Shown in pieces: positions 43,450 to 54,191 of a stretch of DNA of 64,000 nt (the first letter of the stretch is position 1; each line of letters opens with the position of its first letter). Position numbers and translations under genes: made by a program. The stretch spans positions 22,294,770 to 22,358,769 of the forward strand of contig OU862923.1 of assembly GCA_917880885.1 (NCBI GenBank), written 5' to 3'. The stretch is from Limnephilus marmoratus. Taxonomy: Eukaryota; Arthropoda; Insecta; Trichoptera; Limnephilidae. Under the pieces are notes generated by a model. The model was not told where the DNA came from and made no database searches. It saw only the letters and a list, made by a program, of their open reading frames with translations.

Positions 43450-43839
43450 GTTGCGATGAAACTTTGGTGAGTTGTTGTGAGCACGTCAACGAAGGTTTGT
43501 ATATATATAGGTACTGGTGAGCTCTGGCATTATGAAATAAATAAAAAAAAAACTTGCAAAAGGTGGCACGCGTGCTGTTTTAAAACTGAATGTATAGGGA
43601 CTGAATGTGTGGAAATCGGGAGGGGGTTCGTGGGAAGCGGGAGAGGGGAGTGGGGAGAAGGAAAGCGGAGAAGGCAAAGTGGGAACGCGTGAGGGGAAGG
43701 GGATGCGGAAGAGGAATGAGACAAAGGGAGAGGACACGCAGGGAGAAACAATATCTTTATTTTAAGTGGCATAGCAACGCATGCCGGGAACTACTAACCA
43801 AGAACCATGCGAGCGAAGCCGCGGGTAAAAGCTAGTCGT

Positions 43840-44403
43840 TCATAAAAATAATATTGTGGGATTCAGATAAGTATTACCTAAGTAGATGCTAAAACTTTAA
43901 ACTTACCTCTAAAAAGTCGAAGCAGGCTCTGAAACAATAGACGATGATGTAAATGCCGGCGCACAGGAAGGCCAACCAAAAGGCTATAAATATTAATAAT
44001 AGCAGCCAGATGAGGGAGTATACTACGTTGCCCATCTTAAGTTATTCTGAAACAATTATAAAAATACTGTTACTTAACAACAACGGGACGGAACAAAATT
44101 ACAAACACTATTCAACAGTTTTTTTTTATGTTTATGGTAAGTATGTACACACTATTTGTATTTTCACAGTCGTCCGCTTCGGAATGTCGTCAAATGGCAA
44201 TTAATTTGAAGTATGGAGTCTTACTCCGTAATTCACGTCATAATTATGTATAGATAATACATATGTTTACCGCCGGTTAACTGGAGATAACAAATTATTG
44301 ATAAGGCCTTTCAACGGGTTTTCTGTGATAATATTAAAAAAACGTTTTTCAGCAGTTATAAAGGGGGGTCGCCGCTTACACTGGCTTACAGGCACCTATG
44401 AGT
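43840..44403. other. DNA around the first exon of the small membrane protein gene
   Basis: Apart from that exon no feature is recognised. The upstream (minus-strand) 5' region is AT-rich without a clear TATA box. Confidence 0.3.
43907..44035 (-). CDS. First coding exon of small membrane protein A
   Basis: The minus-strand ATG at 44035-44033 opens MGNVVYSLIWLLLLIFIAFW, then LAFLCAGIYIIVYCFRACFD and FLE, ending at GAG|GTAAGT (43906). The 43 codons are one long hydrophobic segment with a short N-terminal tail (MGN; a Gly at position 2 could be myristoylated) and end in a Cys-containing stretch. An acceptor (TTTTTATAATTGTTTCAG) 11 bases before the ATG implies an upstream non-coding exon. Phase and content fit the exon at 33146-33229, giving a 70-residue single-pass protein. 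I believe this is a conserved, uncharacterised insect family; I know no function. Confidence 0.62.
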
Positions 44404-45207
44404 AAATGGCCGTTATACACGACATCTTTTTTCAGCCCGATTCCAATTAGACACAAAAGTCAACATTTTTTGCTCTACGCGATCGCTATTTTCATATCTA
44501 CGATTTCAGTTGGCATCACAGCAAACAGCATAATAATAATAATAAATTTGGACAACTTATATAGCGCTGTTTTTGCGAAAAATCGCCTCAAGAGCGCTGT
44601 ACAAATTAGCATGGATTTTACATTAGAATTTACTTAACTTGGGAAGTTAGATAACAACTCTGCAGCTATCAAACCCATGGATTATTGGAATTCTAGCCCC
44701 CCGATAAATTAAATAAAATATGGTTCATGTGTTGTTTGTAATTATGGCAATTGAAATCGTAGATTTTTTTTTACATGAGCTCCACACAGGAGGCCCAGAG
44801 GAAAACAATTTCCCTCAGGGGCTATGTCATCTTTGGGGATGCTGTGTGGAGGGTTTTTTTAAAGGAAAGGAAGGAGAGGAGAGTTCTGGGAAGGAAAAGG
44901 GTTTAATGGGTGGGTAGGAATATGGGGTTCAGTGTGTCCTGGTCATCCGCCTCCAAGACCTAGACAAACCTCACCCCATGGACCCGGGCACCCCTGCTAA
45001 ATCACCAAACGTAGCGAACCACTTGGGGTGACCTGTGGCAGAGGTGTTGGTTATCCAATAAAGGTTCCCGGGGCGGCGGTACCCATTCCCGCCTCCCAAA
45101 TTGTTTGAAAATAGAGATGAAATAGCGATCGTGCAGAGCGAAAAAAATTGACTTTTGTGTCTAATTGGAATCGGGCTGAAAAAGGATGTCGTGTATAACG
45201 GCCATAA
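44404..45207. mobile_element. Element with ~95-bp inverted arms and a SINE-like insertion
   Basis: ATGGCCGTTATACACGACAT at 44404 and its complement at about 45188-45207 start arms that match through CAGCCCGATTCCAATTAGAC, AAAAGTCAA and GCGATCGCTATTTTCAT. Both arms give similar short peptides when translated outward, which is why similar frames appear on the two strands. A SINE-like copy (44775-45102) occupies the middle. The target duplication is unclear. Confidence 0.65.
44775..45102 (-). mobile_element. SINE-like family A, copy 5 (internally deleted form)
   Basis: It contains the 5' block (GGGAGGCGGGAATGGGTACC on the minus strand near 45100) and the 3' stem-loop (44790-44820), but lacks ~150 bp of the body at TGTCCTGGTCATCCGCC (44936-44952). 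Copy 8 has the same deletion, so this is a subfamily. Confidence 0.7.
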
Positions 45208-45267
45208 AAGTATTGTAATCGGAAACACTCAAATCCTGTTCATACTGCGAGCCAATAAATCGGCTAA

Positions 45268-45437
45268 GGGAACGTACCCAAACTACGTGACCAACTTTTT
45301 GCAATTTTTAACCCCCCCCCCCCCCCCCCCCCCCGGTGACCAAAATCCTAAGGAACCCGCTGCTCATTTGTATGGAGCGTGACCTTTTGAAGACCCCCCC
45401 CCCCCCTAAAAGTGTCACGTAGTATGGGTACGTTCCC
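45268..45437 (+). mobile_element. PIF/Harbinger-type MITE (family H1), copy 4
   Basis: Ends GGGAACGTACCC and GGGTACGTTCCC are flanked by TAA at 45265-45267 and 45438-45440, showing the target is TWA rather than TTA only. A C run of about 23 lies at 45312-45334. Confidence 0.88.
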
Positions 45438-45790
45438 TAAATAGCGAATACGGTGCCTTTTCTAGCTAATTGGGAGCTTTTTCTTTCCCAATACGAACCA
45501 GGCGTTTTACTCATAAGAAATCTAAAGTCCGCATACAAATAGATATAAGTATATTTTTACAAGGTTAGTGTTACCATGCCTATACCTAAAGCATTTATGA
45601 TGTTAGGTGCGTCCTAATAATATGATCTGACTTGATTTAATTCACCTCCAAATATATCAATTTATTCTACTTTAATAGGTAGTTAGATTCCCACTAATGT
45701 AGATACTAACACAAAAAAAAAACGATAATATATTATAATTTGCCGAAGAATCTAAACAACAAAGTAGTTCATCTACAATCTAAACCCTAA

Positions 45791-46523
45791 TAGCCCATCC
45801 AGACTCTCGGCGAGAAGCCCCGAGAACACCCGAGAAGCGAGAGTGTGAGGTGTTTCTCGCATTCTCTTTCTCGGGCTCGGCTGTTCTCGTTCTCGGATGG
45901 CTGTCGGTAAATTTGGCCGCTTCAAAGGATTTCTCGGGCGAGAAGCGAGAAGGCTACTACACTCACGTTTTGTCTCAGTGTTGTTTAGTGAGCGGTTGAG
46001 AGTAGACGTGCGATATATTTTTGTTTTGGTTCGAAAATTTTGTTTCTTTGTATAAAAAATCAACAAGAGTTGTAATTTATAGAATATTTTCAATCTGAAC
46101 CGGTGTTATGGGATGCAAAACATCGAATTACAAAAGTTTGAACCACGATGCGTGGAACAGACTTGGAGAAATAATGGAGATGAAAGTACCTGAACTCAAA
46201 AATAAAAAAGATTCCCTTTTTGCTAGTTAACGGAAATATAGAAAAATGGTGAATGATTCCTCCAAATCGGGTGCTGGTGAAAATTATAAACCCATATGGT
46301 TTGCATATGACGCTCTGGATTCCTTTCTAAATCAAGGGCTAACTACAACGTTCAATGTCACAACGTTCACAAAATTATAATATGCCATGGCGCACAGAGC
46401 CAAACCTGCTGCATTTTGAATATCGTCTGTGATGTCGTCCATACCGGATGGGAAACAGATCACGAGTGAGAAAAATGAGAGTTTGGATAAGTGCTTGTTC
46501 TCGCCGTGAGTCTGGAATCGCCT
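45791..46523 (+). mobile_element. Harbinger-like derivative carrying a MADF-like fragment
   Basis: The left end TAGCCCATCCAGACTCTCGG and the right end CCGTGAGTCTGGAATCGCCT are inverted, and TAA flanks both (45788-45790, 46524-46526). From about 46109 the plus strand reads MGCKTSNYKSLNHDAWNRLG, then PELKNKKDSLFAS, a stop, and then RKYRKMVNDSSKSGAGENYK followed by PIWFAYDALDSFL. This layout matches the second half of a MADF domain, found in DNA-binding proteins that accompany PIF/Harbinger transposases. The catalytic transposase is absent. The arms are GAGAA-rich for about 150 bp on the left. Confidence 0.6.
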
Positions 46524-46785
46524 TAAAAGGAAAGAGGATTTTTTAAATGCTTTTTCAACATATCAACAATCTTCTCTCTTCCGATGTTAATTATTATTGC
46601 GCCCGTTAGGTATTAGGCGTCATTTTTTAAATTAATTTGATTATCCAGTAAGATAACTATGCAATGTGTTAATATTTTATATAATCATTTTTGGTACCAT
46701 TTAGCTTTTTGTTTGACCAGCCCCCCTAAAGGTCACACAAACTCCAGGTTCGGAGGGCTTTGAAGCAAAGTGTTTAGAATAATAT

Positions 46786-47408
46786 CGTCGAATTTAATGT
46801 TTCAAAGACCCAATCGTCTGACTACCTACTTCTAAAAGGAATAAACAAATCTAGTCTCCTTCAACGGAAGCAAGCTGCACAACAAGCTTTTCAATGAACT
46901 CCAAGTGACCAGCTCAGGCGCCGGAGCTCCATCGAAGCCAGAGTCAAGATAGCCTCTCGGAAGCTGGGGTTTATTGTGCAGGGCCCGTAGTAGGTACACA
47001 ACTGCTAACCCTGTGCAAATCGCCAGTGCGCTCCCTAGTAAGTATTGAATTTGGCAGCCAACTCTGATCGGAAAGTACTTGAAAAAAACCCTTGACTCTG
47101 CAGAAACGGGCGAATCTTTAGAGCACAGGCGTCAGGGGGAATGCTCAACTTGTTCTACCGGTATTTCAAGGGAATATGCTCCGAGAAACTAACGCCACTG
47201 ATTCCTTCGGCACCGGTGGACAGTCAGGAAGCTTGCCAAAAGGGCACCCCACATTTGTACCAAGTGTCACATGAGAACGGTTAATTTCTACCAATCTTTC
47301 TTGAGTTCATCAGCTCGGCTGTGGAATGTTTTGCCGGCCTCTGTGTTTCCTCCCTCCTACAATATGGACTAGGTTCACTCCTCCCTTTCCTCAAAAATAC
47401 CCTCCACC
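46786..47408 (+). mobile_element. LINE L1 fragment, copy 4
   Basis: It is a decayed parallel of copy 1, without the Jockey-like interruption: GAATTTAATGTTTCAAAGAC at the start, then AACTGCTAACCCTGTGCAAA, and TGTGTTTCCTCCCTCCTACA near the end. It stops just before the stem-loop. Its start lies at nearly the same point of the element as copy 1. Many indels destroy the frame. Confidence 0.7.
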
Positions 47409-47634
47409 CTACTTAGTGTGCAGGTAGTATGTAGGTAGGTACTGATTATGCACCCTGTGCGAGGCGTGAGAAAGAAAGATAAAACTAACGGTAATAAGTT
47501 CCTAGCCTCTTGTGGCATGAACACACAAATTAATTTTCACGAATTATGTTATGAGAACAGACTAAAAATAAATTACTTAACCAAAAATCCATCCCTCCCT
47601 ATATAAAAATCCATCCCTCCCTCCGAGATATTAT

Positions 47635-48492
47635 TAGTGTCCGAACGAAACAGGACTTTCCACCGAAACCAAATCTTCAGTGTCTGTCTCAGTTTCGGCC
47701 GAAACCGAAACTTTTTTAGTCATGTTAAAAGTCGATTGTTTTCTGTTATTTGGCTTATTTTTTACACTTATTCACACAGTTAACACGTGTCAAATTTAAT
47801 AAATAAAAAAAATAAAAAACAACAAGTAATTGAAGCATGCGATAAAAAATTATATTAGATACTTCTATAAACAAACAAAATTTATAAAAAATAACAAAAC
47901 ATGTTAACTACTTCTTGGAACAAAAATTTTGTCAATAAAATCAACGCTCATTATAAAGGAAGTACCACATTTAAGTGTTTTAATTAATTGAGTACCTATT
48001 TTAATTTTTATTGCGTTTACAAAAACTACCGTCTACGTTTGTTTAAAAAAACAATAATTGAAATATGTTAAAAAAAAATATTTTTTGATATTACTGCTAT
48101 AAAACAAATCAAAATTAACAAAAATGTTAACTACTTCTTGAAACAAACATTTGTCAATAATAAATACTTTAAGGAAGGACCTCATTAATTGAGTATTTTG
48201 CTGATAATGGCGGGTGACATACTAGCCATGAACTCACCCGAAGTCAGCCGAACGACAAGTTCCAAGAAGTAGTTAACATGTTTTGTTATTTTTTATAAAT
48301 TTTGTCTGTTTTATAGAAATAATATAAAAAAATTCTCATACTCCAATTACTTATTGTTTTTTTAGTTACTGTCTGAATAAGTGCAAAAATAAGTCAAATA
48401 ACAGTAAACAATCGATTTTTAACATGTCTAAAAAAGTTTCGGTTTCAGCAGATTTTCTGCCGGCTAGATTTTGAACCTTCGGTCGGTCACTA
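47635..48492. mobile_element. hAT-type element with long inverted arms, duplication GATATTAT
   Basis: GATATTAT at 47627-47634 and 48493-48500 flanks ends TAGTGTCCGAACGAA and its partner ending GGTCGGTCACTA. Inverted similarity continues inward for ~280 bp (CCGAAACTTTTTTAG; GTTAACTACTTCTTG). Internally a ~100-bp direct repeat containing GTTAACTACTTCTTG and TTTGTCAATAA occurs at about 47905 and 48125. No protein. Confidence 0.82.
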
Positions 48493-48500
48493 GATATTAT

Positions 48501-48967
48501 GAACCTAAATTCCCTAGGGTTTTTAACGAAGACCGACGTTTACGAGCGAAGAAAATTAAAAAGCATTGTTATTAACCAACGCGAAGTTACGTGTCCAATT
48601 AGCATTATTATAAATGGAAACATGATTACATTATTTACAATTAGCATTTTGCTGTAAATATAATCAACCAGCAAGAATCTAGCAGGAAACCAGTGTTAAA
48701 AACATCAGTAAAATATCATAATAATTGTAAATCCCAAGTCATGCAAACAAAACAAAGCCATGTTTGTATGTGGTTTAATTGTATTAAAAAGGTGAGTTCC
48801 AATGACTTGAAATAAAAGATAATAATTAGTGTTTGCTAAAGTTAAGTCCCCCGTTTCACAAACTTTATCTACGTACACAAGTCTAGGTAGGCACTGCACT
48901 CACTGCAGTACCTACACAACTGAGATATTTCTTGGGACTGCAAACTAGCACTAGGTTAGGTAGGTAC
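48501..48967. other. AT-rich DNA
   Basis: No feature is recognised except GTAGGTACC-type words near 48890-48970. Confidence 0.35.
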
Positions 48968-48975
48968 CTATTATT

Positions 48976-49999
48976 CAGCGCCGGATCTGCCATACGTTCA
49001 AAAACGTGCAAAAACCTGGCGCCAACTCCGAAGGGGCGCCGTGAAAAAATAAATATTGTATTAAAATTTAGTTATTCCTTGAATCGTTTAAAAATTACCC
49101 ATAGTACGAAATAATTATTACGCTCTAGCAACACTTTCCAAAGAAACAGAATGCGCACGCATCAGGTTGGTATCAACGGCTTACGAATTTATAGTCAGTT
49201 ACAGAATTTTTTTACAAATTCCGTATATTTAGTTTAAACGTAAGATCTATTTTTCCATATATCTTTTACCGTCTTTTACGACGAATAGGTGCGATCCAAA
49301 TTCAATAACCAATCACAGCGCGGTATTTTTGTTCGTAAGCCGTTGATACCAACGTCAATGTTTAGTTTTTGTTCACTCAACACAGGGGAAATGCAAGGTA
49401 CAAATTTGAGGTTATATTCTTATTATCACTGCTCACTGTCTCTCGTCGGGACTGCCCGTTGCTAGTCAGAAGCTGTAGATGCTATTCTTGTGTTGTATTT
49501 GTATTTGCTTTTTCTAATATTCGCGTTCAGTATATAGGTACATAAACGCAGTAAATCTCAAGAATGTCTAATGGACCTAGTTCAGCGAAACCACCCGCAT
49601 TGTCTCGTAACCTATATTTTAAATTATGGTACGGGCACAAACAAACAATTCGTTGTATTATTTTAAAGCATAACTTGCAAAGAGTTTTTCCTAAAATAAT
49701 TAAAATAGCACCATAATTTATGTTTACACAATAGATTCAGAGAGTATAGGGCTCCTGGCGATCCTCTCTTTAAAAAAAACGAGTTTGAGAGCTACCGCCA
49801 GGTCACTTGGAAAAGTTACACCCTTTATATGTCTTGATTTTATTTGATAAATTAGTGTAAAAAAATAATTGAAAAAAAAATATATATATAAATATATTGT
49901 GTTAACGAATTTTTAATCAAAATAAAAATGTAGGGGGGGGGGGGGGGGCGCCATCGGTACCTACTGCACAGGGCGCCAGATTTCGTAGATCCGCCCCTG
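48976..49999. mobile_element. hAT-type element with 8-bp duplication CTATTATT
   Basis: CTATTATT at 48968-48975 and 50000-50007 abuts ends CAGCGCCGGATCTGCC and GTAGATCCGCCCCTG. A smaller inverted pair, TTGGTATCAACGGCTTACGAA (21 bases; core TTGGTATCAACGGC) at 49165 and GCCGTTGATACCAA at 49340, marks a second element nested inside (about 49165-49355). The rest is AT-rich with a 15-G run at 49932-49948. Confidence 0.82.
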
Positions 50000-50007
50000 C
50001 TATTATT

Positions 50008-51190
50008 ATGTAGATACTATCACAATCCCACGCCCTACGAATGATATAGGTAGAGATACGATGACAGAGCTCACTTTTAGAACTATATATTCTAAATGTG
50101 CCCATTTTATAACGCAAAACACCAGTTATTTCGTAGCTAACTAGCCACTGGTTCCAACTAATCTTATTTATTTAGCATTTGACTGCCAACTACAACCCAA
50201 TAAAAACAGAATAATCTACGTAGTAAAGTTGAACTGCGATTATTAATTTAATTTAACCAACTCGGATGGGAGTCAAGTTTATCAGTAGTTTATTGGCGTT
50301 GGTGTTGAATATTGACCATGCCAAAAATTGAATTTCTCTTCCACTTGATTATTTTGATTTTTATGAAAAAAAATCAAAGTTCTTAATTAATAAAATACCT
50401 AATATTGTAATTAGTTTCGGTGGCTTCTCGTGTGTGTTCGCAATGTTAGAGCAGGTTTTGGATTGGGCGAACCGCTGATAACATTGATAAAATTTGATGA
50501 ATGTGAACGCGAACGTGTTCAGCGATCCGGACGATCAGGTAACTCAAGAGTCAGCAGGTAGGTACTTATCAAATGCCTAAACCTTACACCTTTCGAACTC
50601 TCTCCGCTGCATTACTATCTAGTATCTAATTAGGCACTAATTACCTACATACTTGCTACTGGATTGTCTTGCATTGCAATTAGGTACGTTGAATGCAAAT
50701 CGTCACCAACACACTGTGTCGGTGACGAACATGTCACGTGGTTTGCACAACCTTAGGTAAAGGCGTGTCTCCTCCGATAAATACACGTAGACTTTTTGCG
50801 GATGCTTTTGTGGGGCCACAGTGTTTTTTGTATCCATCGGCCACGGTGCGACCCTGCCCCAAGGTTTTTGATTTGTCGAATTTTTTGAAAAAAAAAATGT
50901 TGCTGGAGACCCGTCTTTGGGTACTTTCGAATTTTCTTTCAAATTTGCCCTAAATCGACCCTACTCGCGCAGTTCATAAAAATAGGAAGCACTGGTGCGC
51001 ACCAAAATATTATTCCTCTTTTAGTTAGTGAAGCTCACCGATGAATAGACACTTCCATAAAAACATCCCCGATTCTGCATTCATGCCCAAAGGTCTCTAC
51101 CTAACCATAAATATTTATTGTAACCTCAATTGAAAGATAGGATTAAAAGTTCAAGCATTCGTGGTAGCCTGGGAGTCACAAACATTTATA
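50008..51190. other. AT-rich intergenic DNA
   Basis: A moderately GC-rich stretch at 50700-50960 has open frames on both strands without any recognised motif. No gene is supported. Confidence 0.35.
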
Positions 51191-51194
51191 AACA

Positions 51195-51475
51195 GTAAGC
51201 TGGAGGGACGACAGTTGAGAGATGGTATGGGCACATAAGACGAAGACCGCCAGACCACACAATGAAGCAGTCAATGTCCATGGAGCTTCATCGACAGTCA
51301 TCCATCATCATTAGAAGAAAGCCAAAAAACTCCTGGATGATTCAATGCTACAAAATATTACAGAGAAACGGCCTGGATGAAAGCGTTACTCGGAAATGAA
51401 GAAGATATAGCCTGAGGACGAGAAGAGCCGACCTCAACAGCCTACCTAGGCAATGAGTTAAGACAGTGCAAGGAA
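51195..51475 (+). pseudogene. LINE fragment, C-terminal tail
   Basis: Translation gives RWYGHIRRRPPDHTMKQSMS, then IIRRKPKNSWMIQCYKILQR, then NGLDESVTRK and RRYSLRTRRADLNS. W-Y-G-H-x-x-R-R-P and RRxRGRPxxxWxD are usual in the tails of RTE- or R4-like polymerases, here degraded. It is 5' truncated. The family differs from family R at 32109. Confidence 0.55.
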
Positions 51476-51479
51476 GAAG

Positions 51480-54090
51480 AATTAGTATTAACGAATTGAT
51501 ATTGGTATCTATATTTATTTTGGATTTACAATTTACATACCTATTAATAGATACTAGTTAGTTTATCGACGACCGGACAACTCGAAATGAACCTCCTTTG
51601 AAAGGTCATTAAAAGTGATGAAAAAAAAATGTTTAAATAGGTTACGTTAGGTTAGGGTTATGGCCTATTTTAAAATTATTTTTTTCGTAGCTTTTAATGA
51701 CTTTTCAAAAAGGTGTTGAGTTGACTTGATTTCTAGTTGGCATTGAACTTTATATAGGGGTTCTCATAATTAAAATTTTTGGTGAAATGATTTACCGAGT
51801 TATTATTTAGTACCTACTTTATTATTTGATCTTTGGGTTAACACAAACATGATAATTTAATTTAAAGTGTTTGAGGTAGGCTGTGCGTTCCGTGTCCCTT
51901 TTGAAAACATTTTTTTTACAAGTACCTAACCGTAACCGAAGCAGGACTTCAATTCAAAAATATCTGTATTTCCAAAGTACCTACCTGGAGAATTGTACAA
52001 GCACTACTTAGTTACATTTAAAAAATATATCTTATTGGATTCCACCGAGTTTATTGTAACACCTTTTTGGGGGACAGCAACTAAGATAATATTTTTAACA
52101 TTTTCACTACGAAGGCAAGGATATAAATATAGTTGTCTGAACTAAACGATTAAAAAAATCATAATAATATAACTTTGTCCCAAGAACCACTTCTAAGATT
52201 GATATCCCCCCTCGCGCGCTCTAGACATAAACAAACTAAGAATAGATTTAACTATTCTCACGATTAGCACACTTATAAATTCATTAAAATATAAACCAAC
52301 CTGTTCCTCCTGTATTTTTTAAAAAACAAATATTTTTATGTAAGTTTTAAAACACGGAAACCAACAACAGCAGTCAACTAACTGCTAAGAACTGAAGCAA
52401 TGAATAAGCGACAGTGCGCCGATGTCAACAGCAAGTTTACAGCTAGAATAATGTGAACGAACTGAAAAAGAACCTGAACACTCCCTGTTTACGCTATGAA
52501 TACGCACGACCCACTCCCACAACGCTACAAACTACAATACATGTAAACAAAACAAATATATATTATTAATCTAGGTACCTATACAGGTTTAGTGCATCGT
52601 TTTAATAGTTCTAGAGCCGTTTATAGATAAGGAATGCGTATTGGTAACGCAGTGGTGCATCGCATTATTTGTTTATCGCTTTTACAATGTTATCAAGAAC
52701 ATAACATATTATCGCTCTTTTACGTGAGTAGGTACTAGATTCTTTGGAAATGATCGATACTTCCATATCATTTTCCAATCATGCTGAATTCTGAGTTCTG
52801 AAAGTTCTGTTTTCAAGGCGCGCCGGAGCCAGAGCGACGCTGAGTTATGTAGGACTGTGCATAAATATACAAACCACCCACGGACTGTGTAGGTGCCACC
52901 ATGGTGCCACCTATGCTTCGTGTAGGAACCTTCCCATAATAAGTAGGAAAATGCACTTCATCAGTGTGTTGTACAGTACCTGCCTATCTGCTCGGCCTAC
53001 TCACGTACAAATTTGGACTGCATATTTATATTTAACGGTGTCGAACCATGTTCAATGCATAAATTATTACACGAAGAAACTTTTTCAACTTGAAACTTTT
53101 ATTAACGTTCTGTTTATATTATTTTTATTCAACATCTGAATCTAATTACACTTGAGTGTAACGTCACCCTCTGATTTGTAATGCATTGTTTTGTGAGTAG
53201 GTTTGCCTTTATTTATTATTACGTATTATTATCAAAGCATGATGTCATTTTAGTAGTGCATGTCAGGGCAAACTGGTGGTGGTTATTTCTGTATCGGATG
53301 TCATCAGAATTATCAAGATGATCATTTTGTCGAGCGTCGCGTGAATATTGGATAACTTTGTCGTTCAGTCATCGGGAGATGAAGTCAACGTTTATTACTT
53401 CATTATTGCGACCAGTGAGGGAATGCGAAATTAATGGTAAACTATAAAGATTAAAAACATACATATTACGTGATATAGAATATTTTTAATGTTTTAAAGT
53501 TATTGAAATATTTTATGTTGGAAATAAACATTATTTTTACATCAACTTTTGGCGTAGCTAATTAGTTACCTACTTACAAAATTAAAAATTTATTTTTAAA
53601 TATAATATTTTTGAGATGTGATGAGATGAATGTTTTACACCAACATAACATATTGTATTATTATTACTACAGTGTATCTTGTTATAACAATATAATATTA
53701 AGTACTAAACTTTATTCTTTTAATCTGAATGTTTGAGAAGGTTCTTAGAGAAACTTTAATTCGTGTTCATATTTGCCGCCGAGATAGTAACCTGAGAAAA
53801 GTTTCCGCGCAAGCGCATTTCGTTTTAATTTGCTCTATCGAAGCCTTCTCAAACTAAACACAAAATAATATTGCACATATTAAAAAAAAAACTACTTTTT
53901 CGCATAAATTCACTTTACAACCAAATTTAGAACATTCGCAAAAAATATTTTTTTATATTTTCGACGATAGATTTCTTCCATTTCATTTACGGGATTCAAA
54001 AATGATAAATTATTATTAGAAAGGTTCTTATCGTTAATCGTTATCTACGCTCTATCCTTCATAACATTGTTAGTCTATGGAAATGTCATT
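51480..54090. other. AT-rich region upstream of the 6-phosphogluconate dehydrogenase gene
   Basis: No transposon with clear ends and no coding region were recognised over about 2.6 kb. An imperfect inverted pair GGTCATTAAAAG / CTTTTAATGACTTTTC lies at about 51603-51710. The dehydrogenase promoter probably lies in the last few hundred bases. Confidence 0.35.
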
Positions 54091-54191
54091 GTCCGAAGTT
54101 CGTCGTCGAGTGCTGGAGTGAGTGATGTGATAGCGCGTTAGCAAATTCCACTTATTTTGTGAAATCGCGTAGTTTTTTCACTGTCTTAAAA

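Larger units (their letters stand above)
40750..43835 (+). mobile_element. Helitron-like repeat split by a hAT-type insertion
   Basis: The left part (about 40750-40895) has TTTGTATGTATGTCCG and CATCCGATTGCGACGAA. The right part (43450-43835) starts GTTGCGATGAAACTTTGGTG, passes a purine-rich tract, and ends GCGGGTAAAAGCTAG followed by T. Removing 40896-43449 plus one GTTGCGAT restores a continuous repeat. It resembles the repeat at 2822-3217. The left terminus is uncertain. Confidence 0.55.

Noticed and set aside
54159..54191. Upstream in-frame extension of the 6-phosphogluconate dehydrogenase ORF
   Set aside because: It begins with GTG, not ATG. The family starts at [12 protein letters not shown], and the ATG at 54192 gives the standard 482 residues.
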